Source: Actinomycetes bacterium (GTDB lineage Bacteria > Actinomycetota > Coriobacteriia > Coriobacteriales > Eggerthellaceae). From it: a stretch of 64,000 nt of DNA. Made by a program: the position numbers and the translations under genes. The stretch spans positions 45,822 through 109,821 of the forward strand of contig JAEZDJ010000030.1 in assembly GCA_023429565.1 (NCBI GenBank), in the 5' to 3' direction. Positions 40,574 to 49,538 of the stretch are shown here, piece after piece (position 1 is the first letter of the stretch; each line of letters opens with the position of its first letter). Below the pieces are notes generated by a model. That model saw only the letters and a list, made by a program, of their open reading frames with translations, ran no database searches and was not told the DNA's origin.

Positions 40574-40597
40574 TATACTCGGAGTCCCAACTCCGAG
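40574..40597 (+). promoter_or_regulatory. -10 element with embedded hairpin/operator upstream of Tat flavoprotein
   Basis: TATACT (40574-40579) is followed by a perfect inverted repeat with 8-bp arms, 40578-40585 and 40590-40597, and a 4-base loop. The repeat covers the expected transcription start. It could be an operator or a 5' hairpin. The flavoprotein starts at 40620. Confidence 0.5.
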
Positions 40598-40619
40598 CCA
40601 TGCGAGGGAGCCCGCGTCG

Positions 40620-42107
40620 ATGGAGCGCCGATCGTTTTTCAAACTTGCCGGTTTTGCCACGGTCGCCGCCGCGGGAGGATCGCTCGTGTCATGCGGGTCG
40701 GGAATTCAGGTGCCTTCCCTTGCTCCCGCCGTCGAAGGAACCCATGTGGCCAATGCGCCCGAGGTGAGTTTTTCCTCGGATGTCGATGTGCTTATTGTCG
40801 GCAGCGGCATCGCGGGCCTGTCGGCTGCCATGGATCCGATCGACGGGGGACGGTCGGTCATGGTTGTCGAAAAGCTCGGTCTTCTCGGAGGCGAGAGCTA
40901 TGAGGCCGCTGGCGTCATGCGCGTTGCGGGCAGCGCCCTGCAGAAGCGGGCGGACAATGCGATGACGGTTGACCAGGCATGGCGTGTTCGCAGCCAGGAG
41001 CTCTCCGAGGAGGGCGTGACTGATCTTGGCCGTGCCGAGCTGCTGTTCCGCACTGCGCCCGAATGGGTCGACCAGCTCAGCGATTCCTATGGCGCCCAGT
41101 TTTCCGATCCTGGATCCTTGATGGAATCAGCCTTGTCGGGAAGTATCCTATTGCCTCAAAGGGGCTTGGGAGACATGGAAAGCATCATGTCGCCCCTGCG
41201 CGACCGTCTCGCTGCCAAAGGCGTCACGTATACGATGGGGCAGCGGGCGGTGGCCTTCATCCTGGACGCAGACGCGTCGGTCTGCGGCATGAGGTTCGTT
41301 GCCGAAGAGGGAGATGCCGTCATGGACGTGCGTGCTCAGGCGGTCGTGTTGGCGACCGGCGGATTCGCCAGCAGCCAGCCCCTCGTGAGCGAGCATGTGC
41401 CTTCACAGACGCGTGCGGGATGCTACACGACGGCATCGATGGGCGAGGGCCAGTTGCTTTGCACACGCATCGGGGGACAGCTGGGAGGCATGGACGTGGC
41501 GCCGCCGTTGACGGGAGACGTGCCTCCGGCATCTGCGTGGGGCCTGTTCGGGCCTGTCGTTGCGGTCGACGCGTTGGGGCGGAGGTTTGCGCCTGAGGAC
41601 GATGACGTGGCAGCGGCAGACGCTTGTTTTTCCGGCGAGCGCGGGTATTGGTGGACGGTGTTCGGCCGGCAGCTGTCCGAAGGGGGACAGGCTCGCAGCA
41701 TTGCACACGTGGCCGGGAGGCATGCGCAGAGGATGGTCGGGCCCTATGGAGACCTCGCCGGTCTTGCGGGCGGCATGGGCGTCTCTTCGGACGTCCTCCA
41801 GCAGACGTTTGACCGCTACCGTGATCTCGTGGCGTCCGGTGACGACGGCGATTTTGGACGGTCGGCTTTTCTGGAGGTGCTTGAAGCGCCTTACTATGCT
41901 CTCAAGCAGTTTCCCGTTCGTTACAAGACATATGGGGGAACGCACACCGATAACGACGGTCGCCTGACGGACGCATCGGGATCGACGGTGCCCAACGTGT
42001 ACTGCTGCGGTTCCGTCACGGCGGGCGTGGTCGACGGCTTGGCAGCCAGCGGATCTGCCGGATTGCTGGCCGGCCGGGCCGTCGTCCGTGATCTCGAGGC
42101 GCGGTGA
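40620..42107 (+). CDS. Tat-exported FAD-binding flavoprotein, fumarate reductase-like
   Basis: 495 aa from ATG 40620 (GAGGGAG upstream). It starts MERRSFFKLAGF, a compact Tat motif with Arg3-Arg4, and has a lipobox-like LVSC (Cys25). The FAD Rossmann motif is VDVLIVGSGIAGLSAAMDPIDGGRSVMVVEK. The substrate half carries KTYGGTHTDNDGRLTDASGS, and the C-terminus VYCCGSVTAGVVDGLAASGSAGLLAGRAV. It is shorter than the flavoprotein at 18219 and has no FMN domain. It is a predicted extracytosolic ene-reductase of unknown substrate. A NarL-type two-component system follows after a 660-base gap. Confidence 0.9.
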   Translation: MERRSFFKLAGFATVAAAGGSLVSCGSGIQVPSLAPAVEGTHVANAPEVSFSSDVDVLIVGSGIAGLSAAMDPIDGGRSVMVVEKLGLLGGESYEAAGVMRVAGSALQKRADNAMTVDQAWRVRSQELSEEGVTDLGRAELLFRTAPEWVDQLSDSYGAQFSDPGSLMESALSGSILLPQRGLGDMESIMSPLRDRLAAKGVTYTMGQRAVAFILDADASVCGMRFVAEEGDAVMDVRAQAVVLATGGFASSQPLVSEHVPSQTRAGCYTTASMGEGQLLCTRIGGQLGGMDVAPPLTGDVPPASAWGLFGPVVAVDALGRRFAPEDDDVAAADACFSGERGYWWTVFGRQLSEGGQARSIAHVAGRHAQRMVGPYGDLAGLAGGMGVSSDVLQQTFDRYRDLVASGDDGDFGRSAFLEVLEAPYYALKQFPVRYKTYGGTHTDNDGRLTDASGSTVPNVYCCGSVTAGVVDGLAASGSAGLLAGRAVVRDLEAR

Positions 42108-42769
42108 CCCCCTGAAGCCATGTCGCTTGGGCACCGGTCGCCGTTTGGTTGCGGCGTACCGCAATGCCGCGAGCCGTCGCGATGCGCATGATGACGCGCC
42201 GCCAGGGGCATCGCCATGCTGCAAGATGACGCGCCGCCGCGGGTGCCACGATGCCGGGGGCGGCACGATGCGGGGGTCGCGATGTCGGGGCGCCACGACG
42301 CCGCGAGCCGCCGAAATGGCAAGGTCCGCGGCCCCAAAGCTCGGCCTCTTTATCAAGTTTGAATCGAGAGTCCAGGTCATATTCTCGCCGGAATGATTCG
42401 CTGGCGGAAGATGCTGCCATTTCTCGGGTTCACGGCATGGGTCGGCGCCCTGTGTCGTCGTGGTATCGGGGGCAAGGCATTGACCATCCCCAGACACGGT
42501 CCTCCGTCGAATTCCCGCGGACGTTTCGCCGCTTCGCAAAACGGGAAACACCTGCCGCTTCGGGGTTTCGATGGCGGTCATCCCGGCTTCCAGTCTTTCC
42601 TGCGGCTGAGGCATTTCCTCCACGTGGCCAACCGTCGGTTGTCGCACGCTTCGGGCGGTCTCGTGGGGTCTCGGCCAACGACGTTGGTGCCCGGGTGCCT
42701 GCCGTTGCCATTCTGACAGGGAAATACCCTTGCTGATGTATGGTGCCCTCCGATGCGGTCGCGTAGTAT
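42108..42769. other. Long intergenic region without a supported gene
   Basis: These 660 bases have no ORF with a ribosome site or recognisable product; the open frames here are GC-skew shadows. It holds a very GC-rich stretch (42180-42310) with short imperfect repeats. Just before the kinase gene is a TAGTAT (about 42763) that may be a -10 element. Confidence 0.5.
42190..42238. repeat. 14-bp direct repeat, two copies
   Basis: GATGACGCGCCGCC occurs at 42190-42203 and 42225-42238 in a GC-rich low-complexity stretch. Looser copies of CACGATGC-GGGGG follow at about 42248-42290. The function is unknown. Confidence 0.55.
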
Positions 42770-42775
42770 ATGCGC

Positions 42776-44005
42776 ATGGATAACTTTTTGAGCAATGAAA
42801 GACAGATGACGCCCCGGGATTGGGCCATGGATGTTGCGGTTGCCGCCGCCGCGTTCCTGTTCGGCTGCGGGCAGCTCATGCTCACGGCCTCGTCCATCGT
42901 CATTCCGGACATGGCGTTGCGCCAGTATCTCGGCATCGTGAACGTCGTGCCGGATATCTCGGTGTTCGTGGCGCTTGCCCTCACGACGGCGCCGCTTGTC
43001 CTGCGCCGACGTTTCCCGTGGCCGGTGTTCCTTTTCGTGATGGTGACATTTTTAGGTCTCCAAGGCGCGTTCCGAGGATTTTCCCTCACGGTGGTGGGGC
43101 CGGCGGTCGCGCTGTACACGGTCGCGACCGAACGCGGACGCAAGGAGGCCGTCGTCGCGGCCTCTCTGGCCATTGCCGGCCTCTTGTTCTCCGACGTCCC
43201 CTCTCAGACGGCCAGTCTCGCATTCTTCACGAGGTTTCAGAACGTCGCGTTCATGGTGGCGGCCGGATTGGCCGGATATGCCTATCGAACCCACCGTGCG
43301 TACGTCGGCGAAACCGAGCAGCGTGCCGTCGAGGCCGAGCGCACGCGCGAGGAGGAAGCTGCGCGCCGCGTGGAGGAGGAACGCGTGCGCATAGCGCGTG
43401 AAGTGCATGACATAACGGCGCACTCCCTGTCTGCGGTGAGCGTCCAAGCTGCAGCCGCCGAACGCCTGATCGATCGCGATCCCGCATCGGCGAAGCAGGC
43501 AATCATCGCGGCGCGGACGACAGCGCGCAACGCCCTTGAGGAGATTCGTGGGATGATAGGCGTGTTGCGGTGCGGGGATGATCCGGCTGAGACCGAGCCG
43601 ACGGCTGGAACGGAGCGGCTTGACGAGGTGATTGCCTATCTCAAGCAGGCTGGCATCACTCCCCACTTGGACAGTGCCGGCTATGATCCCACCGGCGTTC
43701 CCGCCTACGTCGACGTCGCCCTGTTCGGCATCGCCCGCGAGGCGGCAACGAACATCGTCCGACATGCCGAGGCTGGGGAGGCCACCATCCGCCTGTCGTC
43801 CGACGGAGCGAATGCGCGCCTGACCGTCGAAGACGACGGGCGTGGCGCGCCTGCCAAACCCGCAGGAGGCCATGGCATCGAAGGCATGGCAGAACGCGTG
43901 AGCTTGCTGGGAGGCACATTCGAGGCGGCAGATCTTCCGGGAAGGGGATTCCGCGTCCGCGCCTCCATTCCCCTTGCTGACGGGGTGGAGGGAGGGACTC
44001 GATGA
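42776..44005 (+). CDS. NarL-type sensor histidine kinase (HisKA_3)
   Basis: 409 aa from ATG 42776 (ATG 42770 also in frame). About five N-terminal membrane helices (residues 15-165) are followed by a coiled segment rich in Arg/Glu. The HisKA_3 dimerisation motif is VRIAREVHDITAHSLSAVSVQ with the phosphoacceptor His. The HATPase region has GIAREAATNIVRHAEAGEATI and VEDDGRGAPAKPAGGHGIEGMAERV. It overlaps the LuxR-type response regulator by 4 bases (ATGA). The architecture matches actinobacterial DesK/LiaS-like kinases. The signal is unknown. Confidence 0.94.
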   Translation: MDNFLSNERQMTPRDWAMDVAVAAAAFLFGCGQLMLTASSIVIPDMALRQYLGIVNVVPDISVFVALALTTAPLVLRRRFPWPVFLFVMVTFLGLQGAFRGFSLTVVGPAVALYTVATERGRKEAVVAASLAIAGLLFSDVPSQTASLAFFTRFQNVAFMVAAGLAGYAYRTHRAYVGETEQRAVEAERTREEEAARRVEEERVRIAREVHDITAHSLSAVSVQAAAAERLIDRDPASAKQAIIAARTTARNALEEIRGMIGVLRCGDDPAETEPTAGTERLDEVIAYLKQAGITPHLDSAGYDPTGVPAYVDVALFGIAREAATNIVRHAEAGEATIRLSSDGANARLTVEDDGRGAPAKPAGGHGIEGMAERVSLLGGTFEAADLPGRGFRVRASIPLADGVEGGTR

Positions 44006-44694
44006 GCAATCGGGGAGACGGGGATCGGTTGCGCGTTCTGGTGGCCGACGATCAGGACTTGGTCCGCAGTGGATTTCGGCTCATCCTCCTGTCTTATGAC
44101 GATGTTGACGTGGTGGGCGAGGCTCGCGACGGGGAAGAGGCTGTCGACCTCGCCCGTTTGCTCAAACCCGACGTCGTGCTCATGGACATTCGCATGCCTC
44201 GCCTGAACGGTATCGAGGCGACACGCGCCATCACCCAGAACGCCGAACTGGCGGCTGTGCGCGTGCTCATTCTGACGACATTCGACATCGACGAGTACGT
44301 CTATGATGCTCTGGCGGCGGGCGCAAGCGGCTTTCTGCTCAAAGATGCGGAACCTGATGACATCGCGGCAGCGGTGCGCATCGTCGCCGCAGGAGATGCG
44401 CTCATACAGCCCTCGGTCATGCGCCGGCTGGTGGAGACGTTCGTGGCATCGCGACCCCGGCGGCAGCCCGGCGGTTCTCCCTCCCTTGCGGGACTCACCG
44501 ATCGCGAGAGGGAGACGCTGGTTCTGGTGGCGCGCGGCCTGACAAACGACGACATCGCCAAAGAGCTGTTCATCTCTCCTGCGACGGTGAAGACCCACCT
44601 GGCACGCATCATGGGCAAGCTCGACGCCCATGACCGAGCACAGCTTGTCGTGCGTGCCTATGAGGGCGGTCTGGTGGTCCCCGGAGAATTGTGA
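44002..44694 (+). CDS. NarL/FixJ-family response regulator
   Basis: 230 aa. The receiver has LRVLVADDQDLVRSGFRLIL, the phosphoacceptor Asp in VVLMDIRMPRLNGIEA, and Lys in GASGFLLKDAEPDD. The C-terminal LuxR helix-turn-helix is LTDREREtLVLVARG-type, with NDDIAKELFISPATVKTHLARIMGKL. It is coupled to the kinase upstream by an ATGA overlap. The adjacent flavoprotein operon is a possible target. Confidence 0.95.
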   Translation: MSNRGDGDRLRVLVADDQDLVRSGFRLILLSYDDVDVVGEARDGEEAVDLARLLKPDVVLMDIRMPRLNGIEATRAITQNAELAAVRVLILTTFDIDEYVYDALAAGASGFLLKDAEPDDIAAAVRIVAAGDALIQPSVMRRLVETFVASRPRRQPGGSPSLAGLTDRERETLVLVARGLTNDDIAKELFISPATVKTHLARIMGKLDAHDRAQLVVRAYEGGLVVPGEL

Positions 44695-44754
44695 CGATCG
44701 TCTGACGATTGGGAAAAGGTTGCAAGAGGGCTGTCTGGATTTCCCCGAAGGGGC

Positions 44755-44782
44755 TTGCATTTGTCGACCGTGATGCTATCAT
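44755..44782 (+). promoter_or_regulatory. groESL sigma-A-type promoter
   Basis: TTGCAT (44755-44760) and TATCAT (44777-44782) are separated by 16 bases. The predicted start falls at or just before the CIRCE element, as expected for HrcA repression. Confidence 0.7.
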
Positions 44783-44792
44783 AACGCACTGT

Positions 44793-44819
44793 TTAGCACT
44801 CGTTACCAATGAGTGCTAG
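44793..44819. promoter_or_regulatory. CIRCE operator (HrcA site) upstream of groES
   Basis: TTAGCACTC at 44793-44801, a 9-base spacer, then GAGTGCTAG at 44811-44819 match the CIRCE consensus TTAGCACTC-N9-GAGTGCTAA, with one mismatch at the last base. A second small inverted repeat (ATAGTGC/GCACTAT) lies in the leader at about 44845-44862. HrcA itself is not in the window. Confidence 0.93.
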
Positions 44820-44900
44820 CAGTCACCACGACAGAGTGGTTAAATAGTGCTCACGCACTATCGGTTTCGGACATGAGTCGGACGAAAGGAAGGCAGCGTT

Positions 44901-45188
44901 ATGAATTTGAAACCATTGGGTGACCGCGTCATCATCAAGCAGGATGAGGCTGAGGAGACGACGGCATCCGGTCTGTATCTCGCCACCGAAGCAAAGGAAA
45001 AGCCCCAGACAGGCATCGTCTTGGCTGTGGGAGACGGCAAGCTTGACAAGGACGGCAACCTGATTCCCGTTCCCGTCAAGGCTGGCGACAAAGTCATCTA
45101 TGGCAAATATGGCGGAACTGAAATCAACGTCGACGGCGAAGACGTCCTCGTCGTGCGCGCCGACGATCTCTACGCGGTCTTTGCGTAG
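44901..45188 (+). CDS. groES: Co-chaperonin GroES
   Basis: 95 aa, full length. It starts MNLKPLGDRVIIKQDEAEETTASGLYL, contains the GIVLAVGDGK turn and KVIYGKYGGTEI, and ends VLVVRADDLYAVF. It caps the GroEL ring during folding. GAAAGGAAGG precedes ATG 44901. It is under CIRCE/HrcA control and is followed by groEL after 53 bases. Confidence 0.97.
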   Translation: MNLKPLGDRVIIKQDEAEETTASGLYLATEAKEKPQTGIVLAVGDGKLDKDGNLIPVPVKAGDKVIYGKYGGTEINVDGEDVLVVRADDLYAVFA

Positions 45189-45241
45189 GTCCTCTGACTC
45201 ATACCCGGTTATCGCAATGCAGTTGAAAGGATAGGCATATC

Positions 45242-46873
45242 ATGGCGAAAGACATCAAGTTCGAGGCCGATGCCCGCAGCGCACTCGCTTCCGGCGTCAA
45301 GAAACTGGCCGATGCCGTCAAGGTGACGCTTGGCCCCAAGGGTCGCTACGTTGCCCTTGAGAAGTCTTACGGAGCACCTACCATCACGAACGACGGCGTG
45401 ACTGTCGCCAAAGAAGTCGAGCTGGAAGATCCGATTGAGAACATGGGCGCTCAGCTGGTCCGCGAAGTTGCCGTCAAGACGAACGACGTCGCCGGCGACG
45501 GCACGACGACCGCCACGCTGCTTGCCGACGTCATCGTGTCAGAAGGCCTGCGCAACGTGACCGCCGGGGCCGACGCCCTCGGCATCCGCCGCGGCATCCA
45601 GAAGGCCACCGATGCGGTGGTCGAGGCCATCAAGGCCGACGCAACGCCGGTGTCCACGAAAGACCAGATTGCCAACGTCGGCACCATTTCTGCCGGCGAC
45701 GGCGAAATCGGCGAGAAGATTGCCGAGGCGATGGATGCAGTTGGCAAGGACGGTGCCATCTCCGTCGAAGAGAGCCAGACCTTCGGCCTGGAAATGGACA
45801 TTGTTGAGGGCATGCAGTACGACCGTGGCTACATCTCTCCGTACATGGCAACCGACATGGAGAAGATGGAGGCCGTGCTGAACGACCCCTACATCCTGCT
45901 CACCGACCAGAAGGTCACCAACATCCAGGACATGGTTCCGCTGCTTGAGGAAATCATGAAGTCCGGCCGCCCGCTGTTCATCGTTGCCGAGGACGTCGAG
46001 GGCGAGGCCCTGGCCACCATCCTCCTCAACAAGCTGCGTGGCACGTTCAACTGCGTCGCCATCAAGGCTCCCGGCTTTGGTGACCGCCGCAAGCGCATTC
46101 TCGAGGACATCTCCGCCGTCACGGGCGCTCAGGTGATCGACAAGGACTTCGGCATGACCGTTGCCGACGCCACCATCGACATGCTGGGCCATGCGAAGAC
46201 GGTCAAGGTTTCCAAAGACGCTGCCCTCATCGTGGATGGCGCCGGAGACAAGCAGGCCATCGACGAGCGCATCTCCATGATCAAGTCCGAGCTCGAGCGC
46301 GTTGACTCCGACTTTGACCGCGAGAAGCTTCAGGAGCGTCTGGCGAAGCTGTCCGGAGGCGTTGCCGTCCTCAAGGTGGGCGCTGCGACCGAATCCGAGC
46401 TCAAAGAGAAGAAGTCCCGCATCGAGGACGCCCTGCAGGCAACCCGTGCGGCCGTCGAGGAAGGTATCGTCGCCGGCGGCGGCGTGGCGCTGCTCGACGT
46501 GCAGGAATCGCTCGACGCCATCGACACCGATGACAAGGACGAGCAGGTCGGCATCGACATCATCCGCAAGGCCCTGGAGACCCCGATTCGTGCGATCTCC
46601 CAGAACGCTGGCTATGAGGGCAGCGTCGTCGTCGAGCACGTCAAGGGCATGGAGAAGGGCGAAGGCCTGAACTGCGCCACGGGCGAATACGGAAACATGA
46701 TCAAGATGGGCGTCAACGACCCGGTGAAGGTCACGCGCACCGCTCTGCAGTCCGCTGCTTCGGTGGCTGCGCTCATTCTCATCACCGAGGCCACCATCAC
46801 CGAGATCCCCAAAGAGGGTCCGGACCTGTCCGCGCTCGCCGGTGCCGGCGGCGGTATGGGCGGCATGATGTAA
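45242..46873 (+). CDS. groEL: Chaperonin GroEL
   Basis: 543 aa with all GroEL landmarks: KVTLGPKGRYVALEKSYGAPTITNDGVTVAKE, the ATP-site GDGTTTATLLA, apical domain segments, and AAVEEGIVAGGGVALLD. The tail is GGGMGGMM in place of the longer GGM repeat. It is the ATP-driven folding chamber, cotranscribed with groES. GAAAGGATAGG precedes the ATG. Confidence 0.98.
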   Translation: MAKDIKFEADARSALASGVKKLADAVKVTLGPKGRYVALEKSYGAPTITNDGVTVAKEVELEDPIENMGAQLVREVAVKTNDVAGDGTTTATLLADVIVSEGLRNVTAGADALGIRRGIQKATDAVVEAIKADATPVSTKDQIANVGTISAGDGEIGEKIAEAMDAVGKDGAISVEESQTFGLEMDIVEGMQYDRGYISPYMATDMEKMEAVLNDPYILLTDQKVTNIQDMVPLLEEIMKSGRPLFIVAEDVEGEALATILLNKLRGTFNCVAIKAPGFGDRRKRILEDISAVTGAQVIDKDFGMTVADATIDMLGHAKTVKVSKDAALIVDGAGDKQAIDERISMIKSELERVDSDFDREKLQERLAKLSGGVAVLKVGAATESELKEKKSRIEDALQATRAAVEEGIVAGGGVALLDVQESLDAIDTDDKDEQVGIDIIRKALETPIRAISQNAGYEGSVVVEHVKGMEKGEGLNCATGEYGNMIKMGVNDPVKVTRTALQSAASVAALILITEATITEIPKEGPDLSALAGAGGGMGGMM

Positions 46874-46881
46874 GACGCTGA

Positions 46882-46905
46882 TTTCTGGCGGCATGCCGCC
46901 AGAAA
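46882..46905 (+). terminator. Palindromic hairpin after groEL
   Basis: A perfect 24-base palindrome (arms of 11 around AT) lies 9 bases after the groEL stop. It is followed by CTGCC rather than a U-run. Confidence 0.6.
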
Positions 46906-47149
46906 CTGCCGACGCTGCGGGGCGCTCTGGCACCCGGCCTTGCCGCTTCTTCGCTGCCCCCACGTATGCAAGATACGTGAGACTGCGAAGCACGGTGGCT
47001 CCGGACGCCAGAGAGCCCCTCGCTGGCTTTCAAGCTTTCTGCGTGACGGCCGTGTTCGCACTACGCCCGAAGGCTTGCGGGAAAGACGTATGTCGGCATG
47101 TGCTTTGCTACCTGTGGCGAGAGACTCCTTCAAAAATTCCCTCGCAGAC
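46906..47149. other. Intergenic region after groEL
   Basis: No gene is supported here. It holds a 7-bp inverted repeat, CACGTAT/ATACGTG (46961-46979), and otherwise GC-rich sequence leading to a strong terminator. The gap continues to 47373 beyond that terminator, with no ORF of recognisable product. Confidence 0.45.
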
Positions 47150-47194
47150 GAAAGGCCGCAATCCATGACGGATTGCGGCCTTTCTGGTCTTTTC
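47150..47194. terminator. Strong rho-independent terminator
   Basis: A perfect 15-bp stem, 47150-47164 with 47170-47184, has a 5-base loop and is followed by TGGTCTTTT on the plus strand. The minus-strand side is followed by CGTCTGCGAGG, so it works best on the plus strand. Confidence 0.85.
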
Positions 47195-47373
47195 GATGGG
47201 CAACGTTGCGGCGCGATGCCGTGGAAGGTGAAGCGATGGCCGGCTGTCGTTCTGCCGGAGCCGCGTGAAGGTGCGCCGGATGCCTCGTTCGCACGCGTGC
47301 AGCGGGATGCGCAGGGTTGCACGCGTGCGAACCGTCTGCCGTTGGCAGGCCTTTCCGGGAGCGCTTTTCTGCC

Positions 47374-47805
47374 TTACGCTTCCTTTTTGGAGACCAGCAG
47401 GAGGATGCCGGCGATGATGTTCACGAAAATGAGCGTGCACACGCCGAAGGCCGTCGTGTTGGGTTTGGTTCCCTTGTAAATTCCCCAAGAACGCACCGTC
47501 ATGGGAATCATCCAGGCGAGCGGTATGAGGAGCCATCCGACCCCTACCGTGGAAATGATGCAGAGAATGAACGCGATCAGCCTCAGGGTGCGGTCGGTCT
47601 CGTCTCCCGCTGCCTGGGTGGGCGGGTAGTAGTAGGCTTGTCCGTTTCCGGCCTGGGCGTATGTGGGATCGCCGTAGGTGCTTCCTTGGTTACCCGATGG
47701 CTGCGCGTCTGCGTAGTCATCGGTCCATCGCTCGCTGTCCCAATAGCGCAGCTTTGCTGCATCTCCTGATGGGTCGGGGTACCATCCAGCCTGTTGATTG
47801 CTCAT
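47374..47805 (-). CDS. DUF2510 small membrane protein
   Basis: 143 aa from ATG 47805 (GGAGACGAC upstream). The N-terminal DUF2510 motif WYPDPSGDAAKLRYWDSERWTDDY is an actinobacterial hallmark. A Gly/Tyr/Gln-rich linker follows, then two membrane helices (IAFILCIISTVGVGWLLIPLAWMI and FGVCTLIFVNIIAGILLLV) with a conserved SWGIYKGTKPNT loop. The second half resembles a DUF4234-like membrane region. A -10 TATACT sits at 47850-47845 on the minus strand. The function is unknown. Confidence 0.85.
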   Translation of the reverse strand: MSNQQAGWYPDPSGDAAKLRYWDSERWTDDYADAQPSGNQGSTYGDPTYAQAGNGQAYYYPPTQAAGDETDRTLRLIAFILCIISTVGVGWLLIPLAWMIPMTVRSWGIYKGTKPNTTAFGVCTLIFVNIIAGILLLVSKKEA

Positions 47806-47950
47806 GTCGTCTCCATAACGGGTCGGGATTACGATTTGACGCCCAGTATAGCCGATAAACAAGGCGTAAGCCGGATTGTGCCAATCGCGTTCCGTGACTG
47901 TTTTCCGATGAAGTGCGGTCAGCCCGAAGGTTGGTCTACAATGGGTCGTC

Positions 47951-48832
47951 ATGGATGATTTCATACATATCGCGGGGCAGGTCCTGCAGGACTCGGTTCT
48001 GGACACGCTCTATCTGATCCCGTTTCTCTTCCTCACTTATTTGGCCATGGAATGGTTCGAGCATAAGGCTGGGCAGGGGGTGCAGTCGGCGGTGCGGCGG
48101 GCAGGCGCGGCAGGGCCTGTCGTGGGCGCCGTCGTGGGGGTCGTGCCGCAATGTGGCTTCTCGGCCGCCGCGGCAACGCTGTGGGCGGGACGCGTCATCA
48201 CCTTGGGAACGCTCTTCGCCGTGTTCTTGTCCACCTCTGACGAGATGCTCCCCATTTTCATTGCGGAACAGGTTGCACCTGTGACCATTTTGAAAATTGT
48301 GGGAGCCAAGATTGTCATCGGCATGGTGATGGGCTTCGTGGTGGACGCGGGGATGCGCTTGGCTCAGCGCATCGACGCTCCTCTGCACATCCATGACCTG
48401 TGTGAACACGATCAGTGCCATTGCCACGAGGGGGAAGGGGGCATCCTTCGGAGCGCCCTCAAGCATACCCTGCAGGTGACCCTGTTCATCTTTGTGGTCA
48501 CCGTCGCGCTGAACGGCGTGCTGGAAGTGGCCGGAGAAGATGCGTTGGGGGCATTCCTGGGCGCGAACCCGGCGCTTTCGGTGCTTGGATCGGCGCTGGT
48601 GGGCCTTGTCCCAAATTGCGCTGCCAGCGTCATCATCGCCCAGCTGTATGTGGACGGCGTGTTGGGCTCTGGCGCCATGCTTGCAGGTCTCCTGGTGAGC
48701 GCAGGAGTGGGACTGCTTGTGCTGTTTCGCACGAATCGACACGTGAGGCAGAACGTGGCGATTGTCGTGGGACTGTACTTCATCGGCGTTGCGTGGGGTT
48801 TGGTCGTGAATGCCTTGGGGATCGTGTTTTAG
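47951..48832 (+). CDS. Putative metal permease (ArsP_2-like, 10-TM family)
   Basis: The 293-aa protein has about 8-10 hydrophobic segments. Two homologous halves each carry a GVVPQCGFSAAAATL or GLVPNCAASVIIAQL motif, typical of the putative 10-TM heavy-metal exporter family, some members of which are described as manganese or arsenic exporters. The central cytoplasmic loop is rich in His and Cys (HIHDLCEHDQCHCHEGEGG) and likely binds metal. TACAAT at 47936-47941, with TGCGGT 17 bases upstream, would start transcription at about the ATG, giving a leaderless message. It is divergent from the DUF2510 gene. Confidence 0.85.
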   Translation: MDDFIHIAGQVLQDSVLDTLYLIPFLFLTYLAMEWFEHKAGQGVQSAVRRAGAAGPVVGAVVGVVPQCGFSAAAATLWAGRVITLGTLFAVFLSTSDEMLPIFIAEQVAPVTILKIVGAKIVIGMVMGFVVDAGMRLAQRIDAPLHIHDLCEHDQCHCHEGEGGILRSALKHTLQVTLFIFVVTVALNGVLEVAGEDALGAFLGANPALSVLGSALVGLVPNCAASVIIAQLYVDGVLGSGAMLAGLLVSAGVGLLVLFRTNRHVRQNVAIVVGLYFIGVAWGLVVNALGIVF

Positions 48833-48896
48833 CACAAACGTCGCTCACGTGGTACGCTATGCCATGAGAGAACCATAGGCGACGGGAGGAGTGCAC

Positions 48897-49499
48897 ATGG
48901 CAACACTCAAGGCGGGAATGACTCGTGCTCAGGCGTTCGATCTGCTGCGGGAGCATAATCAAGATCCGTTCCACATCGAGCATGGCGAAACGGTTGAGCA
49001 GACCATGCGCTACTTCGCGCGAGAGTACGATCCGCAAAACGAAGAGTTTTGGGGCATCGTCGGCCTCCTGCATGATCTTGATTGGGAGGAGCATGACGAT
49101 GAGCCCGAGATGCACACCGTCTATGCCGCAAAGGATATTGAGGCCGCTGGGGGAACGCCTGAACTCATCCATGCGATCCAGAGCCACACATCCGATTTCA
49201 ATGCCGACCTTCCCAAGCCAGAGCTTCAGATGGAAAAGATACTGTTTGCCACCGAGGAGTTGACGGGTCTCATCGGTGCCGCAGTTGTCATGCGTCCTTC
49301 CAAGAGCGTCATGGATTTTGAGGTCAAGTCGCTCAAGAAGAAGTTCAAGGACAAGCGGTTTGCCGCCGGAGTGAGCCGTGACGTCGTCCGGTCGGGAGCC
49401 GATATGCTGGGCTGGGACCTCGATGAGCTGTTCACCCGGACGATTGGCGCCATGCGCTCCTTCGCGCCCGATCGGGACACCTTCGTTTCGGGTGAGTAG
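48897..49499 (+). CDS. HD domain protein (hydrolase-like)
   Basis: 200 aa from ATG 48897 (GGGAGGA upstream). The HD-domain metal ligands appear in order: His of FHIEHGETVEQTMRYFA, the HD pair in GLLHDLDWEEHDD, His in EMHTVYAAKDIE, and a later helix with HAIQSHTSDF. Family members include HDIG phosphohydrolases and small nucleotidases. It is convergent with the universal stress gene. The substrate is unknown. Confidence 0.88.
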   Translation: MATLKAGMTRAQAFDLLREHNQDPFHIEHGETVEQTMRYFAREYDPQNEEFWGIVGLLHDLDWEEHDDEPEMHTVYAAKDIEAAGGTPELIHAIQSHTSDFNADLPKPELQMEKILFATEELTGLIGAAVVMRPSKSVMDFEVKSLKKKFKDKRFAAGVSRDVVRSGADMLGWDLDELFTRTIGAMRSFAPDRDTFVSGE

Positions 49500-49538
49500 C
49501 GCTTCGCGGAGGGAGCCGGTTCTTTGCGAAGGGCCGAT

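Noticed and set aside
46929..46945. TGGCACCCGGCCTTGCC after groEL as a sigma-54 promoter
   Set aside because: The spacing is one base too long and no gene starts downstream.
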